NCBI GenBank assembly: GCA_965199945.1
Contig: OZ241354.1
Span: 248,001 to 312,000, forward strand
Source of the DNA: VXYL01 sp965199945
Lineage (GTDB): Bacteria > Pseudomonadota > Gammaproteobacteria > Pseudomonadales > Azotimanducaceae
Length of the DNA: 64,000 bases
Reading direction: 5' to 3'
Under the pieces are notes generated by a model. It worked only from the letters and a program-made list of their open reading frames with translations. It was not told the origin of the DNA and ran no database searches. How positions within the stretch are numbered: the first letter of the stretch is position 1; each line of letters opens with the position of its first letter. Made by a program: the position numbers and the translations under genes. Shown one piece after another: positions 50,291-58,705 of this stretch.

Positions 50291-50459
50291 GCTCGATGGC
50301 GGCGCGTTCGAGCGCCATTCACGGCGCTCCGAGTTCCGCCTTGTCGAACGCGCTGCGTCGAACACGCTCTGGACAAGCCGCCGCCCTTCGGCGACAGTAG
50401 GCCGCAAGCCAAGGGCACGACCGCCCCGTCGCCCGCCTGGCCGCAACGAGGAGGCACCC

Positions 50460-51635
50460 ATGCAAACCGCCATACCGATCTCCGCCGACTCCCACGTCGT
50501 CGAGCACGAGGACGTCTTCATCGGCCTCGCCGAGCGCTTCGGCGACGACGCGCCGCGCATCGTCGGCGCCGGCACCGTGGACGATTCCATCGTCGTTCCC
50601 GCCAAGGGGCCGCGCGGCGTGCGGCGGCGCATGGGCTTCGCCGGCATGAGGAAACGCGACGGCCTCGTGCTGGAACGGCGGCGCGGCCACAAGCCCGAGG
50701 TGGACGACATGCGCGACGACGAAGCCAAGCGCATCCTCGCCAAGGGCTACGACGGGCTGCGCGCCGGCATCCGCGACGGCGCCCACCGCCACGAAGACCA
50801 GGACGAAGACGGCATCGCCGCGGAGTTCCTCTATCCCGGCTTCTTCGGCCTGTTCAGCTTCGAGAACACCGAGCTCCTGAAGGCCTGCCAGCGCAACTAC
50901 AACGACTGGCTGCACGACTACGCCAACGCCTCGAACGGGCGCTTGTTCGGCTTGGCCGCCATCCCCATCCAGGATCCCCCAGCCGCCGCGGCGGAACTCG
51001 AGCGGGTCATCAAGCGCGGCTTCAAGGGCGGCTGCATTCCGTGCGCCGCGCCGCCCGAGCAGCCCTACAAGGACGCTTGCTACGAACCGATCTGGGCGCT
51101 GGCGGAAGAGGCTGGCTTTCCGCTCGCCATGCACGTCGGCACCAACGCCTACGTTCCCGCGCGGTTCCGCCAGAAGAGCCCGCTGCCCCAGGACGAGACG
51201 GCCAACTACGCGGCGACTCCGGCCACCATCCAGCGCACGCTGGTGGATCTGATGTGCCGTGGCGTCGCCAAGCGGCATCCGCGGCTGAAGTTCGTGGTCG
51301 GCGAGTTCAACGCCGGCTGGATCGCGCACTGGCTGGACCGCGTGGACCAAGGCCTGCTGCGCGAACACCGGTTCAAGAGCCAGGACTTCACCGGCGAACG
51401 CCCGCACGAAGTTTGGCGGCGGCAGTTCTACGCCACCATCGAAGACGACCGCCCGGCGGTGCTCACCCGCGAGATCATCGGCCTCGACAATCTGATGTGG
51501 GGCTCCGACTATCCGCATGTCGATTCCACTTGGCCGTGTTCGACGCAGGTGCTCGACGAGATTTTCGAAGGCGTGCCGGCGGCGGAGCGCAACAAGATCA
51601 CCCACGACAACGTGAAGGCCCTCTACGGCATCTGA
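50460..51635 (+). CDS. amidohydrolase (metal-dependent, Amidohydro_2 family)
   Basis: 391 residues. ISADSHVVEH has the first metal-binding Asp-x-His. FPLAMHVGTNAY carries the metal histidine after the fourth strand, FVVGEFNAGWIAHWLDR a further conserved site, and MWGSDYPHVDSTWP the late aspartate. GAGGAGG lies before the ATG at 50460. The family includes decarboxylases and hydrolases of aromatic acids; the substrate is unknown. It precedes the dioxygenase by 51 bp and may share a transcript. Confidence 0.88.
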   Translation: MQTAIPISADSHVVEHEDVFIGLAERFGDDAPRIVGAGTVDDSIVVPAKGPRGVRRRMGFAGMRKRDGLVLERRRGHKPEVDDMRDDEAKRILAKGYDGLRAGIRDGAHRHEDQDEDGIAAEFLYPGFFGLFSFENTELLKACQRNYNDWLHDYANASNGRLFGLAAIPIQDPPAAAAELERVIKRGFKGGCIPCAAPPEQPYKDACYEPIWALAEEAGFPLAMHVGTNAYVPARFRQKSPLPQDETANYAATPATIQRTLVDLMCRGVAKRHPRLKFVVGEFNAGWIAHWLDRVDQGLLREHRFKSQDFTGERPHEVWRRQFYATIEDDRPAVLTREIIGLDNLMWGSDYPHVDSTWPCSTQVLDEIFEGVPAAERNKITHDNVKALYGI

Positions 51636-51686
51636 ACAGCGCGGCATTCGAGCCGCAACGGCAACTGAAGGGAGGCGCGCATCATC

Positions 51687-52610
51687 ATGCGAACGCTCAC
51701 GACGGAAGAACGGCGGCAGTGGCAGACCAACGGCTACCTGCACTTGCAGGGCGTGCTCGATGCCGACCAAGTGGCGTTCTTCAGCGCCGAGATGGACCGC
51801 ATCCGCGCCGTGCCCGGCTGGGAGCCGGACCCGCGCCAGGGCAAGGACCTGCCCATCGGCCACTACTCCTGGCAGCCGCACGCGCGCGATCTCGACCCGG
51901 GCGGCTTCATGGACCGGCGCGACCTTCTCGAGTACCACCAGGCGTTCCTCGACCTCGTCGACGCCGCGCCGGTGTTCGACTACATCGTGGACATCATGGG
52001 GCCGTACATCCTGCTCTCCATGACCCAGGCCATCGTGCGCGCGGCCGATCCCAAGTTCCCCGGCTACACCCACACCGACGGCGGCGAGTCCTTGCGCGTG
52101 ATGCGGCTGCAAGATTCCAGCCCGCCGCTGGCGATGAAGGCGATGTTCCTGCTCACCGACGTGGAACAGGAGAACAGCGGCAATCTGACGGTCTTTCCAG
52201 GCAGCCACCTGCGCCAGATTCCCTACCGGGGCGAACGGGCGCCGTACCCGAACCTCGGCTGGGCCGGCGGCGACGAAGCAACGCCCAGGGGTCTGAGCGC
52301 CGTCACGCCCTACTCGCCAGGCGCCGCGCAGCTGCTCGGCAAGGCCGGCGACGTCTACCTCTTCCCCCACGCGCTCTGGCACGGGCCGTCGCGCAACGAT
52401 TCCGGCAACGCCCGCAAGGTGCTGCTCTACAACTACTGCCAGTTGTGGATGCGCTGCTACGACTACGACGCCATCCCGCCAGCCGCGCAGCGGGGCACGC
52501 CGCGCCAACGCCGCTTGCTCGGCGACTTGGGCTACGACTTCCGCCCGGGATCGTACTTCTACGTGCCGAAGGACCAAGTCGAGGTGATGCAACGCGAGGA
52601 AGCCGCCTAG
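51687..52610 (+). CDS. phytanoyl-CoA-dioxygenase-like Fe(II)/2-oxoglutarate oxygenase
   Basis: 307 residues. YTHTDGGESL holds the His-x-Asp pair and FPHALWHGPSRND the distal histidine, with an arginine for 2-oxoglutarate nearby. The N-terminal part (QWQTNGYLHLQGVLDADQV) is standard for the PhyH family. It probably hydroxylates a small molecule; the substrate is unknown. Confidence 0.88.
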   Translation: MRTLTTEERRQWQTNGYLHLQGVLDADQVAFFSAEMDRIRAVPGWEPDPRQGKDLPIGHYSWQPHARDLDPGGFMDRRDLLEYHQAFLDLVDAAPVFDYIVDIMGPYILLSMTQAIVRAADPKFPGYTHTDGGESLRVMRLQDSSPPLAMKAMFLLTDVEQENSGNLTVFPGSHLRQIPYRGERAPYPNLGWAGGDEATPRGLSAVTPYSPGAAQLLGKAGDVYLFPHALWHGPSRNDSGNARKVLLYNYCQLWMRCYDYDAIPPAAQRGTPRQRRLLGDLGYDFRPGSYFYVPKDQVEVMQREEAA

Positions 52611-52847
52611 CGCCGCAGACGGCGCTTCGGGGAGCACCAGCGCCCCCGGAAATCCAATGCTTGGGGGCGAAGCACCCACGCCGAGGATGAGCAGCAATGC
52701 TGCCGACATCACCATCGACTCGCACGATCCCCGGCAGCCGCAGGCCGACCTCCCGATGGAGCACCACTTCGGCGATCGGAACGCAGAGCGCGGTCATCGC
52801 CGCGGCCCTCGCGGGATCACGCCCTTCTTTCAGCGCAAGGACCACCC
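52611..52847. other. gap between metabolic genes and the second defence island, with hairpins
   Basis: GCGCCG-CAGA-CGGCGC (52611-52626) immediately follows the dioxygenase stop and may act as a terminator or pause, although no T-run follows. CGCCCCC and GGGGGCG (about 52646 and 52669) form a second stem. A 50-60 codon frame before the helicase start (from 52687) has no recognisable content. Confidence 0.35.
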
Positions 52848-55800
52848 GTGACCACTCCTCCCATCGCCGAAGGCCAAACCCTCGTCGGCCCGCAGTTCGC
52901 CGAGCCGATGCGGGTGGAGACCGTGCGCCGCACCGGGCCGGACGCTTGGGAAGCCGGCTTGGTCGGCACGCGCTCGGAGCGGTTCCGCCGCGTCACGCTC
53001 ACCGCCGAGGACATCGCCGGCCTCGACATCGCCGATGCCGCGCGCTCCTACCAAGGCGATGGCCGCCTGCTGCGTCTCGCCCTGCAAGCGCACGCCCTTG
53101 GCATCGCCTACGAGTTCGCCCCGTACTTCGGCCTCTCAATCTCGCGGGTGGATCCGCTGCCGCACCAGCTCGAGGCCGTGTACGAACATCTGCTGAAGCT
53201 GCCGACGGTGCGCTTCCTGCTGGCCGACGACGCCGGCGCCGGCAAGACCATCATGGCCGGCCTCCTGGTGCGCGAACTCAAGCTGCGCGGCCTCGTCGAG
53301 CGGGTGCTGGTGGCGTGCCCGGCCAACCTCGCCTTTCAGTGGCAGCGCGAACTGAGGGAGAAGTTCGACGAACAGTTCCTGGTGCTGAAGGGCGGCGACC
53401 TCCGCGATCAGTTCGGCGTCAACCAGTGGCTGGAACAGAAGCAAGTGATCACTTCGCTGGACCTCGCCAAGCGTGAGGACATCCTCCCCGGCCTCAAGCA
53501 GGCGCACTGGGATCTGGTGATCGTCGACGAAGCGCACCGCATGTCTGCCGACCAGAAACGCAAGAGCCAGCGGTATCGTCTCGGCGAGATGCTGCGCGAC
53601 AGCGCCGACCATCTGCTGCTGCTCACCGCCACGCCGCACAAGGGCGACGCGGCCAGCTTCACGCGCTTCCTGCAACTGCTGGATCAGGACGCCTACGCGG
53701 ACGTGAAATCCATCGAACAGGCGATGGAGCGCCGTCGGGCGCCCTTCTACCTGCGCCGCACCAAGGAGGCGATGGTCTACTTCCCGAGCCAGGACGACGC
53801 CGGGCAGTGGGCGGCGAAGCCGGTGTTCACCAAGCGCATCCCGCGCACCGCCGCGTTCCACATCGAAGGCGCGGAGTTCGCGCTCTACGACCGGGTGACG
53901 CGCTTCGTGAAGGAGCAGAGCCGACGCGCAGCGGCAGACGGCGACAACCCGCGGGCGCGGGCGGTGGGCTTTCTGATGTCGCTCTATCAGCGCCGCCTCG
54001 CGTCGAGCACCCACGCCATGCGGCGCTCGCTCGAGAACCGCGCCAAGCGCTTGGCCGATGGGCTCGAACAAGCCCAGGCGCTGGCAAACACCGCGCCGCC
54101 CACTCTGCCCGATCTCGAAGAACTCGACGAATTGGAGGACGCCGAACGCGAACGCTTGGAGCAGTTGCTGGACGCCATCACCTTGGCCGGCAACGCCGAG
54201 CAGGTGCGCGACGAGATCGCCCAGCTGCGCGAGCTGGCGGCGGAAGCCCAGGCCGTGGAAGACGCCGGCGCCGAGGCCAAGCTCGCCCGCCTGCGCGAGT
54301 TCCTGCAGGAGCAGGGCTTCTTCGAGCATCCCGAACAACGCCTGCTGCTCTTCACCGAGTTCACCGACACGCTGCGCTACCTGATGGAGAAGCTCAAAGC
54401 CTGGGGCTTCACCGTAGGCTGCATCCACGGCGGCATGAAGCCCGGCTCCCGCGACGAGGCGGGCACGCGCCTGCACGCCGAGCAGCAGTTTCGGGAAGGC
54501 GCCGTGCAGGTGCTGGTGGCCACCGAAGCCGCCGGCGAGGGCATCAACCTGCAGTGCTGCCACATCCTGTTCAACTACGACATCCCGTGGAACCCCAACC
54601 GCCTGGAGCAGCGCATGGGGCGCATCCACCGCTACGGCCAGCGCGAGGACTGCCTGATCTTCAACTTCGTGGCCGCCAACACCATCGAAGGCCGGGTGCT
54701 GGAGCGCCTGCTGAACAAGCTGCAGCAGATACGCGACGCCCTGGACGACGACGCCGTGTTCAACGTGGTGGGCGAAGTGCTGCCGTCCGCGCAGGTGGAG
54801 CGCGTGCTGCGCGACTACTACGCCGGCCGGCTCGGTGATGCGGACTTGGAAGACCGCCTGCTGCGCGACGTGGACGAAGGCCACTTCCGCGCCATCTGCC
54901 AAACCGCCTTGGAGGGCCTCGCCACCAAGAAGCTGAACCTCACCATGCTCACCGAGCGCCGCGCCAAGGCCCAGGAGCGGCGCGTGGTGCCGGAGACCAT
55001 CGCACGCTTCATGCGCGAGTGCGCCGAGGATGCGGCCTTCTCCTTGCGCCCGGTGAACCGGCTGCCCCACGCCTTCGACCCGGGCCGCGTGCCGGCGAAA
55101 CTTCGGAAGTACCAGCGGGAACCCGACTGGAAGCAACCCGAACTGGCGAACCGCTATTCGCGCCTTTCCACCGACCGCGACACCGCCGAGCAGCATCATT
55201 TGGAGTGGGTGACGCCGGGCCATCCGCTGTTCGAGAGCCTGCGCCGCCACAGCCTGGACATCGGCCAGGACGCCTTCGCCAAAGGCGCCTGCTTCCACTC
55301 CGTGGCGCACGACGCGCCGGCGCGGTTGGACTTCCACCGCGCCCGGGCCGTGGACGGCCTCGGCCACGTCATCCACGAACGCTTGTTCACGGTGGAGCTG
55401 ACCGAGGGCGTGGAACCGCAACTGCGCGAGCCGGACATCCTCGGCAACATGACGCCGGCGACCGCGCCGGCGTCGCTGCCGCCCGTGGCCGCGCTGCCGG
55501 AAGCGAACGCTTGGCTGCACGAACACGCCTTGGCGCCGTTCATCGCCGCGGTGCGCGCCGAGCGCGCGGCGGAGGCCGAGCGCATCGGCGAACACGTGGA
55601 ACTGTCGTTGAAGGAAGTGCTGCAACGGGCGGACGACGAGATCGGCCGTGCGGACGAGGATGTGAAGCAAGGCGTGGCTGGTGCCGAAGCCCGCTTGGCA
55701 CAGGCTGAAACCCGCCACGCCGAAGCCTCGACGCGGCGCGAGCAACGCCGCGACGAGCTCAAGCGCCAGTGCGCCATCACCCTGCAAGGCGTGGAGCGTC

Positions 55801-56309
55801 TGGCCAGTGCCCTGATCCTGCCCCACCCGGAACGCGAGGGCTTGGATCTGCGCCGCCTGCGCCAGCATCCCGAAACCGAGACGACCGCCATGCGCGTGGC
55901 CATCGAGCACGAGCAGGCCCTTGGCCGCCAGGTGGAGGACGTCCACCAGAAGAACCTCGGCTACGACATCACCAGCCTGGACCCGCGCTTCGGCGAACTG
56001 CGCTTGATCGAAGTGAAAGGCCTCGCCGGCGCCACCGGCAGCGTGCTCCTCACCCCGAACGAACGCCGCGTGGCCGAAGACCGCCCGGACTGCTACTGGC
56101 TGTACGTGGTGACGAACTGCGCCGACCAGCCCACTCTGCAAGCGCCCATCCGCGCCCCGGCGCAGTACGCTTGGCGCGAAGTGACCACCGTGAAGCACTA
56201 CTATCTGAGCGTGAACGCCTTGAAGCAGCCGATGGAAGTGCGGGAGGAGCGAGGGGAGTACGGTGTGGACACGAGGAGCGGCGGCGGTGGTCCGCCTTCA
56301 GCGCTGTGA
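52848..56309 (+). CDS. SNF2-family helicase with DUF3883-like C-terminus (DrmD/HepA-like)
   Basis: 1153 residues. Motif I is LADDAGAGKTIMAGLLVREL (about 125), where the usual GLGKT reads GAGKT. Motif II is VIVDEAHRMSADQ (about 225), then LLTATPHKGDA, and in the second lobe VATEAAGEGINLQCCHILF (about 557) and RMGRIHRYGQRED (about 587). A helical linker follows. The C-terminus reads VAIEHEQALGRQVEDVHQK then LGYDITS and ELRLIEVKGL, the DUF3883/nuclease-like core with E-x-K near residue 1042. Its size and layout match DrmD of class 1 DISARM and the SNF2 helicases of DUF1156-type anti-phage clusters. It leads the second island. Confidence 0.87.
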   Translation: MTTPPIAEGQTLVGPQFAEPMRVETVRRTGPDAWEAGLVGTRSERFRRVTLTAEDIAGLDIADAARSYQGDGRLLRLALQAHALGIAYEFAPYFGLSISRVDPLPHQLEAVYEHLLKLPTVRFLLADDAGAGKTIMAGLLVRELKLRGLVERVLVACPANLAFQWQRELREKFDEQFLVLKGGDLRDQFGVNQWLEQKQVITSLDLAKREDILPGLKQAHWDLVIVDEAHRMSADQKRKSQRYRLGEMLRDSADHLLLLTATPHKGDAASFTRFLQLLDQDAYADVKSIEQAMERRRAPFYLRRTKEAMVYFPSQDDAGQWAAKPVFTKRIPRTAAFHIEGAEFALYDRVTRFVKEQSRRAAADGDNPRARAVGFLMSLYQRRLASSTHAMRRSLENRAKRLADGLEQAQALANTAPPTLPDLEELDELEDAERERLEQLLDAITLAGNAEQVRDEIAQLRELAAEAQAVEDAGAEAKLARLREFLQEQGFFEHPEQRLLLFTEFTDTLRYLMEKLKAWGFTVGCIHGGMKPGSRDEAGTRLHAEQQFREGAVQVLVATEAAGEGINLQCCHILFNYDIPWNPNRLEQRMGRIHRYGQREDCLIFNFVAANTIEGRVLERLLNKLQQIRDALDDDAVFNVVGEVLPSAQVERVLRDYYAGRLGDADLEDRLLRDVDEGHFRAICQTALEGLATKKLNLTMLTERRAKAQERRVVPETIARFMRECAEDAAFSLRPVNRLPHAFDPGRVPAKLRKYQREPDWKQPELANRYSRLSTDRDTAEQHHLEWVTPGHPLFESLRRHSLDIGQDAFAKGACFHSVAHDAPARLDFHRARAVDGLGHVIHERLFTVELTEGVEPQLREPDILGNMTPATAPASLPPVAALPEANAWLHEHALAPFIAAVRAERAAEAERIGEHVELSLKEVLQRADDEIGRADEDVKQGVAGAEARLAQAETRHAEASTRREQRRDELKRQCAITLQGVERLASALILPHPEREGLDLRRLRQHPETETTAMRVAIEHEQALGRQVEDVHQKNLGYDITSLDPRFGELRLIEVKGLAGATGSVLLTPNERRVAEDRPDCYWLYVVTNCADQPTLQAPIRAPAQYAWREVTTVKHYYLSVNALKQPMEVREERGEYGVDTRSGGGGPPSAL

Positions 56310-56360
56310 TCGCGCTTGCATTACGGGTGAATGTCGAATACGGTTGCGGTGCAGGAGCCG

Positions 56361-56386
56361 TTGACGGAACGGCCCGGTGCCGTCAA
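56361..56386. promoter_or_regulatory. inverted repeat before the serine protease gene
   Basis: TTGACGG at 56361-56367 and CCGTCAA at 56380-56386, 24 bp before the ATG at 56410. It could be an operator or a small hairpin at the ribosome site; there is no other support. Confidence 0.3.
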
Positions 56387-56409
56387 GTTGACCCGCTGGG
56401 TGGCGTAGG

Positions 56410-57330
56410 ATGACGAAGCAAGACACGAAGTCACGAACAGTGCCGTTGATCGAGCGCGAGATCGACGCCAAGTGCCAAGAGCTTGGCAAGCAACGCAAGA
56501 CGGACTGCTTCCCGCTGCTACTCGGCCAACAGGATATCCACACCGAGCTTGTGGATAGAGTCTTTGATGATCTGAGGGAGCGAAGATATGAAAGCGGTGC
56601 TCTCGATGTCATCGTGGCTTCTAGCGGTGGCGACATTGACGCCGCATACAACCTTGGTCTTCTATTCCGTCGTTACGGAAAGGACAAGCTGACCTTCATC
56701 ATACCGAGGTGGGCAAAGAGTGCTGCGACACTCTTGGTCTGTGCTGGCGATGAGATACTGATGGCACCGGTCGCGGAGCTTGGCCCATTAGACCCTCAAA
56801 TTACTACGATGAATCCAATGGAGCAACGAGTAGAACGATTCTCACCCCTCCACATAGAATCCACTCTGCGTCTCATTCGGGACGAGTTCGCCAACGGCAA
56901 CGACAAACTTGCCGAAGGTCTGATACAGCGGCTGCAATTCCCCCTAACGCTGGGTAGCTTCAAGAAACTGTTGGAAGTGGGTCAGGAGTATGTCGAAAGG
57001 CTGTTGTCGTCCCGAATGTTGAAGGACGACCCACAGAGCGCCAAAAAAATCGGCAAGGAACTGACAACCGGCTATGCGGATCATAGCTGGTGCATAACCA
57101 TCGACGAGGCAGTGGAGATCGGACTGAATGCCACCGAGATCGAGGGCGAGTGCTTGGACACCGTGTGGCAAATCCACAGGCTACATAGGGAGAAGGAGAT
57201 GCTGATTTCGGCAGATAATGAACAGAAAATGAGAGAGAAGATGAAAGATCTTCCTGCCGATCTGCAGGACATCTTGTCTCCCGACGCCGTAGAAGATGGC
57301 AAACAGAAGGACGGAGCGGAGAGAACGTGA
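56410..57330 (+). CDS. ClpP/crotonase-fold serine protease, SDH proteinase (SppA-like) family
   Basis: 306 residues, with no signal peptide. IVASSGGDIDAAYNLGLLFR is the oxyanion strand and helix, and IIPRWAKSAATLLVCAGDEILM has the nucleophile serine (KSAAT), followed by ELGPLDPQIT. This is the pattern of the serine dehydrogenase proteinase (SDH_sah) family, soluble relatives of SppA. The rest is helical with a charged tail. Such proteases occur in defence islands as possible effectors. It follows the SNF2 helicase by 100 bp, its composition is less GC-rich, and its stop overlaps the GTG of the next small gene. Confidence 0.78.
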   Translation: MTKQDTKSRTVPLIEREIDAKCQELGKQRKTDCFPLLLGQQDIHTELVDRVFDDLRERRYESGALDVIVASSGGDIDAAYNLGLLFRRYGKDKLTFIIPRWAKSAATLLVCAGDEILMAPVAELGPLDPQITTMNPMEQRVERFSPLHIESTLRLIRDEFANGNDKLAEGLIQRLQFPLTLGSFKKLLEVGQEYVERLLSSRMLKDDPQSAKKIGKELTTGYADHSWCITIDEAVEIGLNATEIEGECLDTVWQIHRLHREKEMLISADNEQKMREKMKDLPADLQDILSPDAVEDGKQKDGAERT

Positions 57331-57719
57331 CTATGCACAACTACTCGATCATACCGTCCAGGCTTGCGGCCGCACTTCTACTTAAGCACGGGGAGATCTC
57401 CTTTGGCGAAATCAGGGCTCTGCCGTTGGTGGATGACGAGCAAGCGGTCTTGGCGATAGCTGATCTGCTGGCTCACAAATACGAGGTCACACGACTCGGG
57501 CGCTGGGAGATCGGTGCTCCGGCCACTCGTTTTGAAGATGTGATCCGCTTGATCGGTCCGACAGAGCGCAGCCCGGTCGCCCGGCTGGTGCCTGTGGCAG
57601 CAGACGACAGGGAGCGCGCCGAGCAGGCGGCCAACCGCATCCGCAGCCGTCGGTGGCGGCTCAAAGGAGCGCCCTTGGCGGAACTGGTGGCGACCATTCA
57701 CGAAGGGCACCGCCATTGA
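57327..57719 (+). CDS. chimeric small protein: helical N-terminus joined to a Phd/YefM-like antitoxin tail
   Basis: 130 residues. The start is a GTG overlapping the protease stop (or the ATG at 57333). Residues 1-75 (AALLLKHGEISFGEIRALPL, DDEQAVLAIADLLAHKYEVTR) look like a small winged-helix protein. From residue ~83 it becomes SPVARLVPVAADDRERAEQA and ends LAELVATIHEGHRH, the usual C-terminal half of Phd-type antitoxins that bind PIN toxins. A PIN toxin follows with a four-base overlap. I infer a fusion of a protease partner with the tail of an antitoxin whose own DNA-binding half was lost. Confidence 0.55.
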   Translation: MTMHNYSIIPSRLAAALLLKHGEISFGEIRALPLVDDEQAVLAIADLLAHKYEVTRLGRWEIGAPATRFEDVIRLIGPTERSPVARLVPVAADDRERAEQAANRIRSRRWRLKGAPLAELVATIHEGHRH

Positions 57720-58123
57720 GCCCCATCGTCATCGACAACTCCATCGTGCTGGCGTGGTGCTTGGCGGACGAAGGACATCCTGCCGCCGAGCGGGCGATGC
57801 GCTTGACCGTGGAGCGCGGTGCGGTGGTGCCTGGTATCTGGCGCTACGAACTGTGGAACGCATTGATCGTCAACGAACGCAGAGGGCGACTGACCGCGGA
57901 GGATGCGCGTCAGACCCGTGCCGACTTGGCCGAGATGCGCATCGAGCGCGATGGCGACCACGACGAAGCGCGGCTCTTGGCGCTGGCAAGGCAGTGGGGT
58001 CTCTCGGCCTACGATGCGGCCTATCTGGAAGTGGCTGTTCGGCGGCAGCTGGCCATCGCGTCGTTGGACGCCCGTTTGGTCGATGCCGCGAAGGGTGCCG
58101 ACGTCGCATTGGTGGGCCGTTGA
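57716..58123 (+). CDS. VapC-like PIN-domain toxin
   Basis: 135 residues from a TTG that overlaps the antitoxin stop (TTGA). PIVIDNSIVLAWCLADE has the first aspartate, VVPGIWRYELWNALI the glutamate, GLSAYDAAYLEVAVRR and ASLDARLVDAA the late acidic residues. It is an RNA-cleaving toxin of the vapBC type; the cognate antitoxin is the chimeric protein upstream. Confidence 0.82.
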   Translation: MSPIVIDNSIVLAWCLADEGHPAAERAMRLTVERGAVVPGIWRYELWNALIVNERRGRLTAEDARQTRADLAEMRIERDGDHDEARLLALARQWGLSAYDAAYLEVAVRRQLAIASLDARLVDAAKGADVALVGR

Positions 58124-58210
58124 CCGGCGACACCGAATGGGGAATAGGCGCTGCCGTTCGATGCGTTGTGCGGGATGCGTTAAGGTAGGCACAGTGGCTA
58201 GGGGGCGAAC

Positions 58211-58423
58211 GTGCGGACTACTCTCGACATTGACGAAGACGCTCTAGCGGCAACCAAAGAGAGCGCGAAGCGGCAACGCAAGCTGGCCTCCGAACTGATG
58301 CGCGAAGCCTTGCAACTCCCTGCCGGGCAAATCTTGCCCAAATCGAGCGGTCGGCATGGGTTTCGGCCCATCCCCTCTGGCCGGGCACCCGTCAGCAACG
58401 CACTCGTCAACAAAATGCGATGA
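58211..58423 (+). CDS. orphan ribbon-helix-helix antitoxin (VapB-like)
   Basis: 70 residues from GTG: MRTTLDIDEDALAATKESAKRQ, then KLASELMREAL, the start of a VapB ribbon-helix-helix repressor, with a short tail ending SNALVNKMR. No PIN toxin follows. A DUF433 gene comes next instead, so the toxin has been lost or lies elsewhere. Confidence 0.68.
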   Translation: MRTTLDIDEDALAATKESAKRQRKLASELMREALQLPAGQILPKSSGRHGFRPIPSGRAPVSNALVNKMR

Positions 58424-58448
58424 ATTGGGGGCTTAGCCCTCGGACGCC

Positions 58449-58700
58449 ATGACGCACTCCAAACTGCTAGCTCGCATCACCGCCCGCCCGGACGTGTTTG
58501 GTGGCAAGCCGATCGTCCGCGACATGCGAATTTCGGTGGAGCTGATTCTCAGCCTACTTGCACAGGGCGTCTCCCAAGAGGATCTCTTGGAGGACTATCC
58601 CCGGCTCGAACCGGAGGACATCCGCGCTTGCCTTGCCCATGCATACGCTGTTGTCGCTGGAGACTGCCTTGTGGCGGTGTCCGTGGCGGGTGAGCGCTGA
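58449..58700 (+). CDS. DUF433 antitoxin-like protein
   Basis: 83 residues: LLARITARPDVFGGKPIVRDMRISVELILSLLAQG, then VSQEDLLEDYPRLEPEDIRACLAHA. This is the full DUF433 pattern, a small winged-helix protein often paired with a PIN-like toxin. Here the next gene, five bases on, is an XRE-ImmA/IrrE protein. Confidence 0.82.
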   Translation: MTHSKLLARITARPDVFGGKPIVRDMRISVELILSLLAQGVSQEDLLEDYPRLEPEDIRACLAHAYAVVAGDCLVAVSVAGER

Positions 58701-58705
58701 GCGCC

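Noticed and set aside
50319..52715. 798-aa minus-strand frame opposite the amidohydrolase and dioxygenase
   Set aside because: It spans two well-supported genes and the gap between them, and shows no motif.
52687..52850. Short ORF just before the second SNF2 helicase
   Set aside because: About 54 codons ending at the helicase start, with no domain and no good ribosome site.
53136..56198. 1020-aa minus-strand frame opposite the SNF2 helicase
   Set aside because: Rich in Gln, Val, Leu and His with no domain; a typical antisense shadow of a GC-rich gene whose plus-strand frame has clear helicase motifs.
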